This document shows positions 1 to 5,758 of a stretch of DNA of 6,591 bases, piece after piece (position 1 is the first letter of the stretch; the number at the start of each line of letters is the position of its first letter). The notes below the pieces were generated by a model, which searched no databases, was not told where the DNA came from, and saw only the letters and a list, made by a program, of their open reading frames with translations. Position numbers and translations under genes: made by a program. The stretch comes from Verrucomicrobiota bacterium (GTDB taxonomy: Bacteria; Verrucomicrobiota; Verrucomicrobiia; Limisphaerales; UBA1096): contig DQOE01000094.1 in NCBI GenBank assembly GCA_015658765.1, forward strand, positions 1 through 6,591. Direction: 5' to 3'.

Positions 1-1221
1 CAGGCCGGCCTTGGCCGCGAGTCGATTCAGGAATTTGCCGGACTGATTCGCGACGCCAAAAACGCGGTGCTCGTCTGGAGCATGGGCATCACGCAGCACC
101 CGTGGGGGGCCGACGGTGTGCAGATGATCCTGAACCTCGGCCTGTTGCGCGGCTACGTCGGTCGCGACAAGAACGGGCTGATGCCGATCCGGGGCCATTC
201 GTCGGTGCAGGGCGGCGCGGAGATGGGCGCGTACTCGACGGCGTTCCCGGGCGGCGTGCCGATCAACGCCGCGAACGCCAAGCGCCTGGCCAAGCAGTAC
301 GGCTTCGACATCCCCGATTGGCCCGGGATGCAGACCACCGGGATGCTCGATGCCGCGCACGCCGGCGAACTGGATTTGTTCTACTGTCTCGGCGGCAACT
401 TCCTGCGAAACCTGCCGGAGCCCGGCTACGTCGCCGAGGCCCTGGCCAACGTGCCGCTGCGGGTGCATCAGGACATCGTGTTGACCGACCAGATGTTCGT
501 CGAGCCGGGCGAGGACGGCGTGCTGCTGCTCCCGGCCAAGACGCGCTACGAGCAGGACGACGGCGGCGTCGAGACAACGACCGAGCGCCGGGTTGCCTTC
601 AGCCCGGAGATCCCGCGGCAAGTCGGCGAAGCCAAGGCGGAGTGGAAGATTCTGCTCGAGATGGCCAGGGCCGCCCGCCCCGGCCAGGCCGACAAACTCG
701 GCTGCGAAGACGGCTGGAAAGTGCGCGAGGAAATCGCCCGTGTCGTGCCGTTTTACGACGGCATCCAAAACCTGCGCGAAACACACGACGCGTTCCAGTA
801 CGGCGGGCCGCATTTGTGCGCCGATGGAAACTTCGCCACCGCCGACGGCAAGGGGCACTTGATCCCGGTCGAGCTGCCGCCGCTGCGGCTGGAGAAGGGC
901 AAGTTCCTCGTCAGCACACGCCGCGGCAAACAGTTCAACTCGATGATCTACGCCGAGCGCGACCCGATCAACGGCGCGGATCGCGACTCGGTGCTGATGA
1001 GCGATACCGATGCCGGCGAGCTGGGCTTGGCCAACGGCGACCGCGTGTCGCTGAAGAACGATCTTGGGCAATTCGAGGGCCGGGTGCTCATCGCGCCGAT
1101 CGCCCCCGGCAACCTGCAAATCCACTACCCGGAGGGGAACACGATCATCCGGCGCGGCAGCGTTGATGCCCGCGGCGGCGTGCCCGACTACAACGCCTGG
1201 GTGACGGTTGAGAAAGGGTGA
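1..1221 (+). CDS. Molybdopterin-dependent oxidoreductase, FdhF/YdeP type (5' end missing)
   Basis: This is the C-terminal 406 residues of a molybdopterin-cofactor oxidoreductase. The frame is open from base 1 with no start in sight, so the gene begins outside the window. Visible landmarks are MGITQH near residue 28, a GLMPIRGHSSVQGG stretch near 59-72, ETTTERR near residue 191, and a C-terminal molydopterin-dinucleotide-binding domain (about residues 300-400) with RGKQFNS, LANGDRV and a closing PEGNTIIRRG segment. The GHSxVQG and ETTTERR signatures match the FdhF/YdeP family, often annotated as formate dehydrogenase alpha-like. Family members are usually about 700-770 residues, so roughly half is missing. 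The substrate cannot be read from this part: the N-terminal cluster and metal-ligand regions lie outside. The gene converges on smpB with a 33-bp gap. The family call is firm; formate as substrate is only one possibility. Confidence 0.9.
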   Translation, partial: QAGLGRESIQEFAGLIRDAKNAVLVWSMGITQHPWGADGVQMILNLGLLRGYVGRDKNGLMPIRGHSSVQGGAEMGAYSTAFPGGVPINAANAKRLAKQYGFDIPDWPGMQTTGMLDAAHAGELDLFYCLGGNFLRNLPEPGYVAEALANVPLRVHQDIVLTDQMFVEPGEDGVLLLPAKTRYEQDDGGVETTTERRVAFSPEIPRQVGEAKAEWKILLEMARAARPGQADKLGCEDGWKVREEIARVVPFYDGIQNLRETHDAFQYGGPHLCADGNFATADGKGHLIPVELPPLRLEKGKFLVSTRRGKQFNSMIYAERDPINGADRDSVLMSDTDAGELGLANGDRVSLKNDLGQFEGRVLIAPIAPGNLQIHYPEGNTIIRRGSVDARGGVPDYNAWVTVEKG

Positions 1222-1222
1222 G

Positions 1223-1244
1223 CTTGGCTAGGCGCTTGGCCAAG
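1223..1244. repeat. Palindromic repeat between convergent genes
   Basis: The 33-bp gap between the oxidoreductase stop and the smpB stop holds a degenerate copy (CTTGGCTA, 1223-1230) and an exact copy (CTTGGCCAAG, 1235-1244) of the palindrome iterated through this window. The outer halves CTTGGC (1223-1228) and GCCAAG (1239-1244) can also pair with each other. Neither strand has a T-run after the structure, so this is not a standard intrinsic terminator, although it sits where a bidirectional one would be expected. Confidence 0.6.
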
Positions 1245-1254
1245 TGCGGGCGGG

Positions 1255-1701
1255 TCAGCGGCGGCGCATCATGGTCTGTTGCAGCTCACGGTCGCTGTCG
1301 CGCTTCTTGATGGTCTCCCGCTTGTCGGCGACGCCTTTGCCGCTGCCGACGGCGAGCTGCACTTTCACCTTCCCGTTTTTCCAGTAGAACGCCAGCGGGA
1401 TAAGCGCCTTGCCTTTCACCGCCGCGATGCTGAACAGCTTGCGGATCTCGCGCTTGTGCAGCAGCAGCTTGCGTGCGGCCTTGGGTTGGTGGTTGGCGGT
1501 GTTGCCGTGCGAGTACTCGGAGATGTGCACGTTGTACAGCCACACCTCATCTTTCTCGACGCGGGCGAACGCGTCACGAATCTGCCCCTTGCCGGCTCGG
1601 AGCGACTTCACCTCCGTGCCGGTCAGGACGATACCCGCCTCGAACGTCTCCTCGATGTGATACTCGTGGCGGGCTTTCGAGTTGGTGAGGATGGTTTCCA
1701 T
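1255..1701 (-). CDS. smpB: SsrA-binding protein SmpB
   Basis: SmpB binds tmRNA (SsrA) and delivers it to stalled ribosomes, so that broken mRNAs are released and the nascent protein is tagged for degradation. The 148-residue product has the usual family length. It opens with NSKARHEY (7-14) and carries the signature GTEVKSLRAGK (28-38), YWKNGKVKVQ (106-115) and GKGVADKRETIKKRD (121-135). It ends in a basic tail (MMRRR), the part that in SmpB enters the empty mRNA channel. I chose ATG at 1701 over a TTG one codon earlier. There is no Shine-Dalgarno sequence: the bases before the start are the nine-U tract of a terminator. It lies downstream of rpoZ on the same strand. No tmRNA gene is visible in the window. 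Confidence 0.96.
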   Translation of the reverse strand: METILTNSKARHEYHIEETFEAGIVLTGTEVKSLRAGKGQIRDAFARVEKDEVWLYNVHISEYSHGNTANHQPKAARKLLLHKREIRKLFSIAAVKGKALIPLAFYWKNGKVKVQLAVGSGKGVADKRETIKKRDSDRELQQTMMRRR

Positions 1702-1702
1702 C

Positions 1703-1735
1703 AAAAAAAAAGCCAGAGGCGCGCGGCCCCTGGCT
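1703..1735 (-). terminator. Intrinsic terminator after rpoZ, abutting smpB start
   Basis: On the minus strand a 9-bp GC-rich stem (1726-1734 with 1712-1720, containing one G-U wobble) closes a 5-base loop and is followed by nine consecutive U (1711-1703). One base later comes the smpB ATG. It lies 24 bases after the rpoZ stop, so it should end the rpoZ transcript. It also occupies the place where the smpB ribosome-binding site should be. It does not work as a terminator on the plus strand, which lacks a T-run on the far side. Confidence 0.85.
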
Positions 1736-1758
1736 GATGATGAATCGTTTTGCCGCGA

Positions 1759-2001
1759 TCAGGCCTTGCGGACTCGGCGGCGTGATTTTCTCTTGGGCTT
1801 CGGAAGATCCGTTTCCCACTTCATTTTGCCCTCGACGATCTCGGTCAGGGCAATGTCGGCGGTGCTCAGCCCGGCGGTCTCCAAGATCAGGGGCTTGTTG
1901 CCGCCGGAGTTCAATTGGCGCACACGCCGCGAGATCAGATTGACCAGTACATTGGGGTTGCCCACCAATTTCAACGCTTTTTCACTTAATTCAGCTTTCA
2001 A
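1759..2001 (-). CDS. rpoZ: DNA-directed RNA polymerase omega subunit
   Basis: Omega is the small subunit that helps fold and assemble the beta' subunit of RNA polymerase. The 80-residue product has the omega core: NPNVLVNLISRRVRQLNSGG (15-34), a PLI segment, then TADIALTEIVEGKM (47-60), matching the conserved helix-turn-ALxEI pattern of the family. It ends in a very basic tail (PKPKRKSRRRVRKA), which resembles the tails I associate with verrucomicrobial omegas. I chose the TTG at 2001 because AGAGG (2012-2008) stands six bases upstream and the protein then begins MKAELSEKAL, the expected N-terminus. The open frame continues 25 codons further upstream to an ATG at 2076, but that extension is low-complexity and does not look like omega. 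A terminator separates it from smpB downstream. Confidence 0.88.
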   Translation of the reverse strand: MKAELSEKALKLVGNPNVLVNLISRRVRQLNSGGNKPLILETAGLSTADIALTEIVEGKMKWETDLPKPKRKSRRRVRKA

Positions 2002-2007
2002 AATAAT

Positions 2008-2012
2008 CCTCT
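2008..2012 (-). promoter_or_regulatory. Ribosome-binding site deciding the rpoZ TTG start
   Basis: The minus strand reads AGAGG here, six bases before TTG at 2001. No comparable site serves the upstream in-frame ATG at 2076, so this supports the shorter 80-residue omega protein. It also shows that Shine-Dalgarno sites are used in this genome, which makes their absence before smpB and the gspF-like gene notable. Confidence 0.6.
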
Positions 2013-2054
2013 TTTCTCCAAAAAGGCAAGAAAAACTGTCAAAGCCGCCCCACC

Positions 2055-2083
2055 AATGCAAGCCCAAATTTTGCAATTGTCAA
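2055..2083 (-). promoter_or_regulatory. Candidate rpoZ promoter
   Basis: The minus strand carries a perfect -35 hexamer TTGACA (2083-2078), and 17 bases further on TGCATT (2060-2055), a poor -10 match (3 of 6). Transcription would start near 2048, giving a leader of about 47 bases before rpoZ. A second TTGACA (2042-2037) has no usable -10. The -35 lies just outside the inverted-repeat element that starts at 2092. The call is tentative because the -10 is weak. Confidence 0.3.
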
Positions 2084-2091
2084 AGAAACGG

Positions 2092-2247
2092 CGCTTTCGG
2101 TTGGGAGCTTCAAGTGGGGACGCAGATTTTCAGGATTTTGGGGATTAGAGGGATCACTTTTTAATCCTGTAAATCTGCGTTTATCTGTGTCCCATAAGGA
2201 GTCCGCTCCGAAAGCGGTGTCGCCGCTTCGCTCTGTCACCGCACTCC
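2092..2247. repeat. Composite inverted-repeat element, probable dispersed intergenic repeat
   Basis: Three nested or adjacent inverted repeats are packed into about 155 bp. The outer arms CGCTTTCGG (2092-2100) and CCGAAAGCG (2208-2216) are exact complements. The inner 17-bp arms (2121-2137 and 2163-2179) match at 16 of 17 positions around a 25-base spacer. A third imperfect hairpin spans 2198-2247, with GGAGT/ACTCC ends and a CGAAAGCGG/CCGCTTCG stem. The segment after the inner arm has a rough 10-bp tandem (ATCTGCGT then ATCTGTGT). It encodes no recognisable protein. From memory, sequences of the ATCTGCGTTTATCTGTGT and GGTGACAGAGCGAAGCGG kind recur between genes in Verrucomicrobiota and related phyla; I could not check this. 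Confidence 0.6.
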
Positions 2248-2367
2248 AAAGTTTGCCTGCGTTTGGGTTCGGGGACTTGCTCAACCGTGGGCATTTTTTG
2301 GTTGGCTGGGTGGGTTGGGGGCGTACGGTGCGCGGAGTTTTGCACTCGTTACGGCCCTGAATCGAGC
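2248..2367. other. Gene-free leader region upstream of the PepSY gene pair
   Basis: This 120-bp G/T-rich stretch holds no recognisable gene. A plus-strand frame is open through it into the PepSY gene, but the encoded residues (Trp-, Gly- and Cys-rich) look like translated non-coding DNA. It should contain the promoter of the downstream operon. I see no convincing -35/-10 pair and no strong Shine-Dalgarno before 2368. Confidence 0.4.
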
Positions 2368-2976
2368 ATGGAAAAAATTGCCTGGAGCAAGCTCATCCGG
2401 CGAACGCACATGTACTTGGCGTTGTTCCTCACGCCGTGGATGGTGGTGTACGCGCTGAGTTCGTTTATCTTCAACCACCACGCCCTCTTCAGCGGCGGGA
2501 AGCCGTTGGCGCAGTTTGAGAAGGTGGAGGAGCTGCCATACGAGGCGGTGTTTTCCGACGGCATCGAGCCGCGCGAGGCGGGGTTGCAGATTCTGCGCGA
2601 CCTCGATCGGGAGGGGGCATTTTGGGTCGGGCAAAATCAGAAGCTGACTGCCGAGCGCTTCACGGTGAATCGCAACCGGGCGATCGGGCCGGAGCGGATT
2701 CATTATTACCCGCGGGAAAACAAGGTGATCATCGAGCGGCAGAAAACGACGACGGCGTCACTGCTCGTCGGGTTGCACTTGAAGCACGGCATCGGGCATC
2801 CGGGCATCGCCGCCAACCTGTGGGGAATCGTCCTTGATTTGGTGATCGTGGGGATGCTGTTCTGGGTGCTGTCCGGCGTCTGGATGTGGCTCGGGATCAA
2901 GCCGGCGAGGTTTTGGGGCGGCGTAAGCGGGCTGGTCGGCATCGGGCTGTTTCTACTTTTCATGTTCACCGTATGA
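2368..2976 (+). CDS. PepSY-type transmembrane protein (first of a tandem pair)
   Basis: A 202-residue membrane protein of the PepSY-associated TM type. A positively charged start (KLIRR) is followed by TM1 (about 16-36), an extracytoplasmic region of about 110 residues, TM2 (about 153-175) and TM3 (about 184-202) running to the C-terminus. Histidines sit before TM1 (H14), just after it (H37, H38), and ahead of TM2 (H137, H140 in a HLKHG motif). All but H38 are kept in the next gene. Proteins of this family are often linked to siderophore or ferric reduction, but the substrate is unknown here. I chose ATG at 2368 because the family-like sequence starts there; the frame is open further upstream without likeness. 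The ribosome-binding site is weak. The next gene follows after 13 bases, so they are probably co-transcribed. Confidence 0.75.
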   Translation: MEKIAWSKLIRRTHMYLALFLTPWMVVYALSSFIFNHHALFSGGKPLAQFEKVEELPYEAVFSDGIEPREAGLQILRDLDREGAFWVGQNQKLTAERFTVNRNRAIGPERIHYYPRENKVIIERQKTTTASLLVGLHLKHGIGHPGIAANLWGIVLDLVIVGMLFWVLSGVWMWLGIKPARFWGGVSGLVGIGLFLLFMFTV

Positions 2977-2989
2977 CGCAGACAAGACG

Positions 2990-3586
2990 ATGAACAACAC
3001 CAACCTGATTTTCCGGCGCGTGCACCTCTACCTCGGGATGTTGCTGATCCCTTGGGTGCTCATTTACGCCTTGTCGACGTTCACGTTCAACCATCGCGAC
3101 TGGTTTCGTGGGCAGTTCAATCAGCCGGACTCGTGGACGCAGCTTTGGAAGAAGGAATTCAAGGCGGATGTGCCGAGGCAGCAGCCGAAACTCAAGGAAT
3201 GGGCGCGGGGTGTGCTGGACGAGAACGGCATAAAGGGCGGGTTCAACGTCCGGCAGAATCCCCAATCTGTGCTGATCAACTTCATCCAGTTTCGCAACCC
3301 CATTCGCGTGACGTACCGAAAAAACTCGGGCCAGCTTCTGGCCGAGCAAAAGAGGACGACTCTCGCCGAGATGATGGCGCGGATGCACGTCCGCCACGGC
3401 TATGGGCGGGGCGGGGTGTTGTACAACAGTTGGGCGTTTGTGGTGGACCTGGTTTGTTTTGCGATCATCGCGTGGATTGCCACCGGGCTGTACATGTGGT
3501 GGAAGCTGCCCGCGACGCGCAAGGCCGGCTGGGTGGCGATACTCTCCGGCTTGGCGACGTTTCTTTTGCTGGTGTTCACGATCTGA
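2990..3586 (+). CDS. PepSY-type transmembrane protein (second of a tandem pair)
   Basis: A 198-residue paralogue of the preceding gene with the same layout: basic N-terminus (FRR), TM1 about 14-34, extracytoplasmic domain about 35-148, TM2 about 149-170 and TM3 about 180-198. The pair share RRxHxYL, the PW-YALS-F-FNH run in TM1, the RTT/KTT-to-HxxHG segment before TM2, and a closing LFxFT[VI]. The middle domains are much less alike, so the duplication is old. Conserved histidines are H12, H35, H133 and H136. Histidines at membrane edges could bind haem or metal, but that is inference. A related split-domain membrane reductase subunit is one alternative. The stop overlaps the thiD start by one base (TGATG), which suggests translational coupling. 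Confidence 0.75.
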   Translation: MNNTNLIFRRVHLYLGMLLIPWVLIYALSTFTFNHRDWFRGQFNQPDSWTQLWKKEFKADVPRQQPKLKEWARGVLDENGIKGGFNVRQNPQSVLINFIQFRNPIRVTYRKNSGQLLAEQKRTTLAEMMARMHVRHGYGRGGVLYNSWAFVVDLVCFAIIAWIATGLYMWWKLPATRKAGWVAILSGLATFLLLVFTI

Positions 3587-4368
3587 TGGCGGCGCGGCCA
3601 AGCCAACCCGCGGCGCTCACGATCGCCGGCTCGGACAGCAGCGGTGGCGCTGGCCTGCAGGCGGATCTGCGGACGTTGGCCCGGCTCGGGGTGCACGGCG
3701 CCAGCGTGGTGACGTGCGTCACGGCGCAGAACCCCGGTGCCGTCACGGCGATTCACCCGACACCGGCCAAGGTCGTCGCCGCGCAGCTCGACTCCGTTTT
3801 CGGCAGTCTGCCGATCCGCGCGGTGAAGACCGGCATGCTGTACTCACGGGCGATCATCGACGCGGTGGCGGGGCGCTTGGCCAAGCGCCAGCGCCTGTCG
3901 CTGGTGGTGGATCCGGTGATGCTCTCGAGCAGTGGCACGCCGCTGCTCAAGCCAAGCGCGGCGACCACCTTGGCCAACCGCCTGTTCCCCTTGGCCAAGC
4001 TGGTGACGCCGAACCTCGACGAGGCGGCGGCCTTGGCCAAGCGGCGGGTGCGCGAGCCGGAGGAGATGCGGGACGCGGCTCGGGCGATCCACGAACAGTT
4101 CGGCTGCGCGGTGTTGGTGAAGGGCGGGCACATGAAAACCACCGAGGCGATCGACCTGTTTTACGATGGGCGCGAGGAGTTTTTACTGTCCGCGCCGAGG
4201 GTTCGGGGGGTGTCGCCGCCGGGCACGGGATGCACCTATTCGGCGGCGATTACGGCGTTTTTGGCCAAGGGCGAGCCGCTGCCGAGGGCGGTGGAATTGG
4301 CCAAGCAGCACGTTGCGGAGGCGTTTTCAGGGGTTTTTCGGGTCGGAAAGCACCGTTTTTTGGGCTGA
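3586..4368 (+). CDS. thiD: Hydroxymethylpyrimidine/phosphomethylpyrimidine kinase
   Basis: ThiD phosphorylates HMP to HMP-P and then HMP-PP, the pyrimidine half of thiamine, in the cytoplasm. The 260-residue product has the normal family length and the ribokinase-fold landmarks in order: [15 protein letters not shown] (14-28), [12 protein letters not shown] (38-49), VKTGML (80-85), VDPVM (108-112), VTPNLDEA (140-147), VKGGH (178-182) and the anion-hole motif [10 protein letters not shown] (213-222) with Cys216. The residue before GTGC is Pro, where HGTGC is usual. ATG at 3586 overlaps the upstream stop by one base. A much longer open frame reaches back to 3052 but lies over the PepSY gene. 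Six in-frame copies of TTGGCCAA, read as Leu-Ala-Lys/Asn, sit inside the gene. No other thiamine gene or TPP riboswitch is visible. Confidence 0.94.
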   Translation: MAARPSQPAALTIAGSDSSGGAGLQADLRTLARLGVHGASVVTCVTAQNPGAVTAIHPTPAKVVAAQLDSVFGSLPIRAVKTGMLYSRAIIDAVAGRLAKRQRLSLVVDPVMLSSSGTPLLKPSAATTLANRLFPLAKLVTPNLDEAAALAKRRVREPEEMRDAARAIHEQFGCAVLVKGGHMKTTEAIDLFYDGREEFLLSAPRVRGVSPPGTGCTYSAAITAFLAKGEPLPRAVELAKQHVAEAFSGVFRVGKHRFLG

Positions 4369-4382
4369 TCCAGCTTGGCCAA
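3877..4382. repeat. Cluster of iterated palindrome TTGGCCAA
   Basis: Seven exact copies begin at 3877, 3970, 3991, 4033, 4261, 4297 and 4375; two more lie at 1027 and 1236. Four of the seven extend to CTTGGCCAAG. The copy at 3877 is the centre of a 16-bp perfect palindrome (3873-3888). Six lie in thiD, all in the same reading phase, and one follows its stop codon. With about 60% GC I estimate roughly 0.1 copy expected by chance in the whole window. Near copies (TTGGCCAG) occur at 4450 and 6380. Confidence 0.8.
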
Positions 4383-4444
4383 GGGCGAGGTTTTCGGCAA
4401 CTTTTCCGCTTTTTTGGTGATTCATCCAGCCGAATGCCGGTGGA

Positions 4445-4470
4445 GCCGCTTGGCCAGCCGGCGGCTTTTT
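4445..4470 (+). terminator. Probable intrinsic terminator after thiD, abutting the gspF-like start
   Basis: GCCGCT (4445-4450) pairs with GGCGGC (4460-4465), with one G-U. Past a bulged T the stem continues GG/CC (4452-4453 with 4458-4459) around a 4-base loop, and five T follow (4466-4470). It lies 76 bases after the thiD stop and ends one base before the ATG at 4472. The loop side is a near copy of the window's palindrome (TTGGCCAG). The rest of the 4369-4471 gap holds one exact palindrome copy and T-rich DNA, with no clear promoter. The short T-run makes termination strength uncertain. Confidence 0.6.
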
Positions 4471-4471
4471 C

Positions 4472-5758
4472 ATGGCACAATTCAGTTACAAGGCGCGGAG
4501 CCGCTCGGGGCAGGTGAAGCAGGGCGTGCTCGAGTCGGCGGATCGGGCGGGGGCGCTGTCGATATTGCAGCGCGACGGGCTGTTCCCGGTGTCGGTCCAG
4601 GCGGCCAAGGGCAAGGGCAAGCCGGAGAAGGCGGCGCGTGCCGCCAAGGCCGCCGCGCCCAAGCCGCTCAAGGAGGGCAGACGGAAGGGCCGACTGTTTG
4701 GCCGGAAAAACCGCAAGCCCAAGCTGCAGGACTCGGCGACGTGGATGTTGCAGTTGGCGAACCTGCTTCGTTCCGGGATGCCGCTGACGATGGCGCTCAA
4801 CAGCATGGTCAGCATCTCGGGCAAGGGCATCAGCGAGGAGGTGGCGATCGGGCTGAAGCAGGATGTCAACGAGGGCAAGACGCTGTCCGAGGCGATGGCG
4901 AAGAATCCTATTATCTTCAACGAGATGTCGGTCAACATGGTGCGGGCCGGCGAGGAGAGCGGCGCGCTGGAGCAGGTGCTGCGGCGCCTGGCCGAGCACT
5001 TCAAGCGGTTCGCCGAGGTGCAGTCCAAATTTACGGCGGCGATGATTTATCCGGCCATCGTCGGCTTGGTGGGTTTTGTGATCGTCCTGTTTTTCATGAC
5101 GTTCATGCTGCCGAAGTTCACGGAGATTTTTGATAGCTTCAACGCCACGCTGCCCAAGTCCACACAGTTGCTGATGAGCGTCGGCGAGCTGGCGGTGAAC
5201 CCGGTTTTCTGGATCGTGTTGTTCGTCGTGGTGATGGCCGGCAGCATCCTGTTCATACGGTACAAGGCCACCGACAATGGCCGCCGAAGAATCGATGACA
5301 TCAAGCTGCGCCTGCCGGTGTTGGGCAAGGTGATGCGGCTGAACCTGTTCGGCCAATTCGCGCGGACGCTCTCGACGCTGCTCACCAACGGCGTGCCGGT
5401 GCTGACGGCGCTGCGAATCACCCGGGACGTGATTCCCAACGTGATCATCAAGGACGCCATCGTCATGGCCCGCGAAGCGGTGACGGATGGAAAGTCGCTG
5501 GCCGAGCCGCTGGCCCGCAGCGAGCTTTTCCCCAAGTTGTTGATCGATCTGGTGCGTATCGGGGAGGACACCGGCGACGTGCCGGGCGCGCTTGAGAACC
5601 TCGCGCTCACTTACGAGAACGACCTCGAGCTGGAGTTGCGGGTGATGACCAACCTGATCGAGCCGGCAATGATCATCATCATGGCGGTCGGCGTGGGCGG
5701 GTTGCTGTTCAGTATTTTGCAGGCGCTCTTCACCATCACCAACAACATCGCCCGGTGA
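4472..5758 (+). CDS. Type II secretion / type IV pilus inner-membrane platform protein (GspF/PilC)
   Basis: GspF/PilC proteins form the inner-membrane platform that couples the cytoplasmic assembly ATPase to pilus or pseudopilus growth. The 428-residue product has the usual length and two-fold layout. An N-terminal FSYKARSRSGQVKQG segment (4-18) leads into a Lys/Ala/Pro-rich linker (about 45-85). The first T2SSF domain (about 88-210) carries VRAGEESGALEQVL (157-170), and the second (about 290-412) carries VRIGEDTGDVPGAL (361-374). Predicted membrane segments are about 192-214, 243-263 and 394-418. The ATG fits the family start; no Shine-Dalgarno precedes it, only a hairpin and T-run. The next gene overlaps its stop by one base and is a pseudopilin, so this is a secretion/pilus operon. 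Whether it belongs to a type II secretion system or a type IV pilus cannot be settled without the ATPase and secretin genes, which are not here. Confidence 0.93.
   Translation: MAQFSYKARSRSGQVKQGVLESADRAGALSILQRDGLFPVSVQAAKGKGKPEKAARAAKAAAPKPLKEGRRKGRLFGRKNRKPKLQDSATWMLQLANLLRSGMPLTMALNSMVSISGKGISEEVAIGLKQDVNEGKTLSEAMAKNPIIFNEMSVNMVRAGEESGALEQVLRRLAEHFKRFAEVQSKFTAAMIYPAIVGLVGFVIVLFFMTFMLPKFTEIFDSFNATLPKSTQLLMSVGELAVNPVFWIVLFVVVMAGSILFIRYKATDNGRRRIDDIKLRLPVLGKVMRLNLFGQFARTLSTLLTNGVPVLTALRITRDVIPNVIIKDAIVMAREAVTDGKSLAEPLARSELFPKLLIDLVRIGEDTGDVPGALENLALTYENDLELELRVMTNLIEPAMIIIMAVGVGGLLFSILQALFTITNNIAR

Noticed and set aside
1222..1254. Bidirectional intrinsic terminator between the oxidoreductase and smpB.
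   Set aside because: Pairing arms are present but there is no T-run on either strand, so I list it only as a repeat.
1279..1737. A 152-codon plus-strand frame opposite smpB.
   Set aside because: Antisense shadow of a clearly recognised SmpB gene.
2002..2076. A 25-residue N-terminal extension of omega from the ATG at 2076.
   Set aside because: The TTG at 2001 has a good ribosome-binding site and gives the expected omega start. The extension also overlaps the candidate promoter.
2121..2179. Transposase-bearing insertion sequence bounded by the 17-bp inverted repeats.
   Set aside because: Only 25 bases separate the arms and no transposase fragment is present. At most it is a non-autonomous repeat.
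2039..2284. A minus-strand frame of 81 codons across the intergenic region.
   Set aside because: It runs through the inverted-repeat element and reads as translated repeat. No domain or ribosome-binding site supports it.
2263..2367. N-terminal extension of the first PepSY protein.
   Set aside because: The 35 extra residues are Trp/Gly/Cys-rich and unlike the family, and the paralogue starts at the equivalent of ATG 2368.
3052..3585. A long upstream extension of the thiD frame.
   Set aside because: It overlaps the second PepSY gene in another frame and has no ThiD likeness. ThiD of normal length starts at 3586.
3877..4382. CRISPR-like array, because of the repeated motif.
   Set aside because: The unit is only 8-10 bp, spacing is irregular (21 to 228 bp), and it lies in a conserved coding gene.
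4250..5356. A 368-codon open frame on the minus strand opposite thiD's end and the gspF-like gene.
   Set aside because: Its His-, Arg-, Gln- and Leu-rich product is a typical antisense shadow in GC-rich DNA, and it lies over a clear GspF/PilC gene with well-placed motifs.
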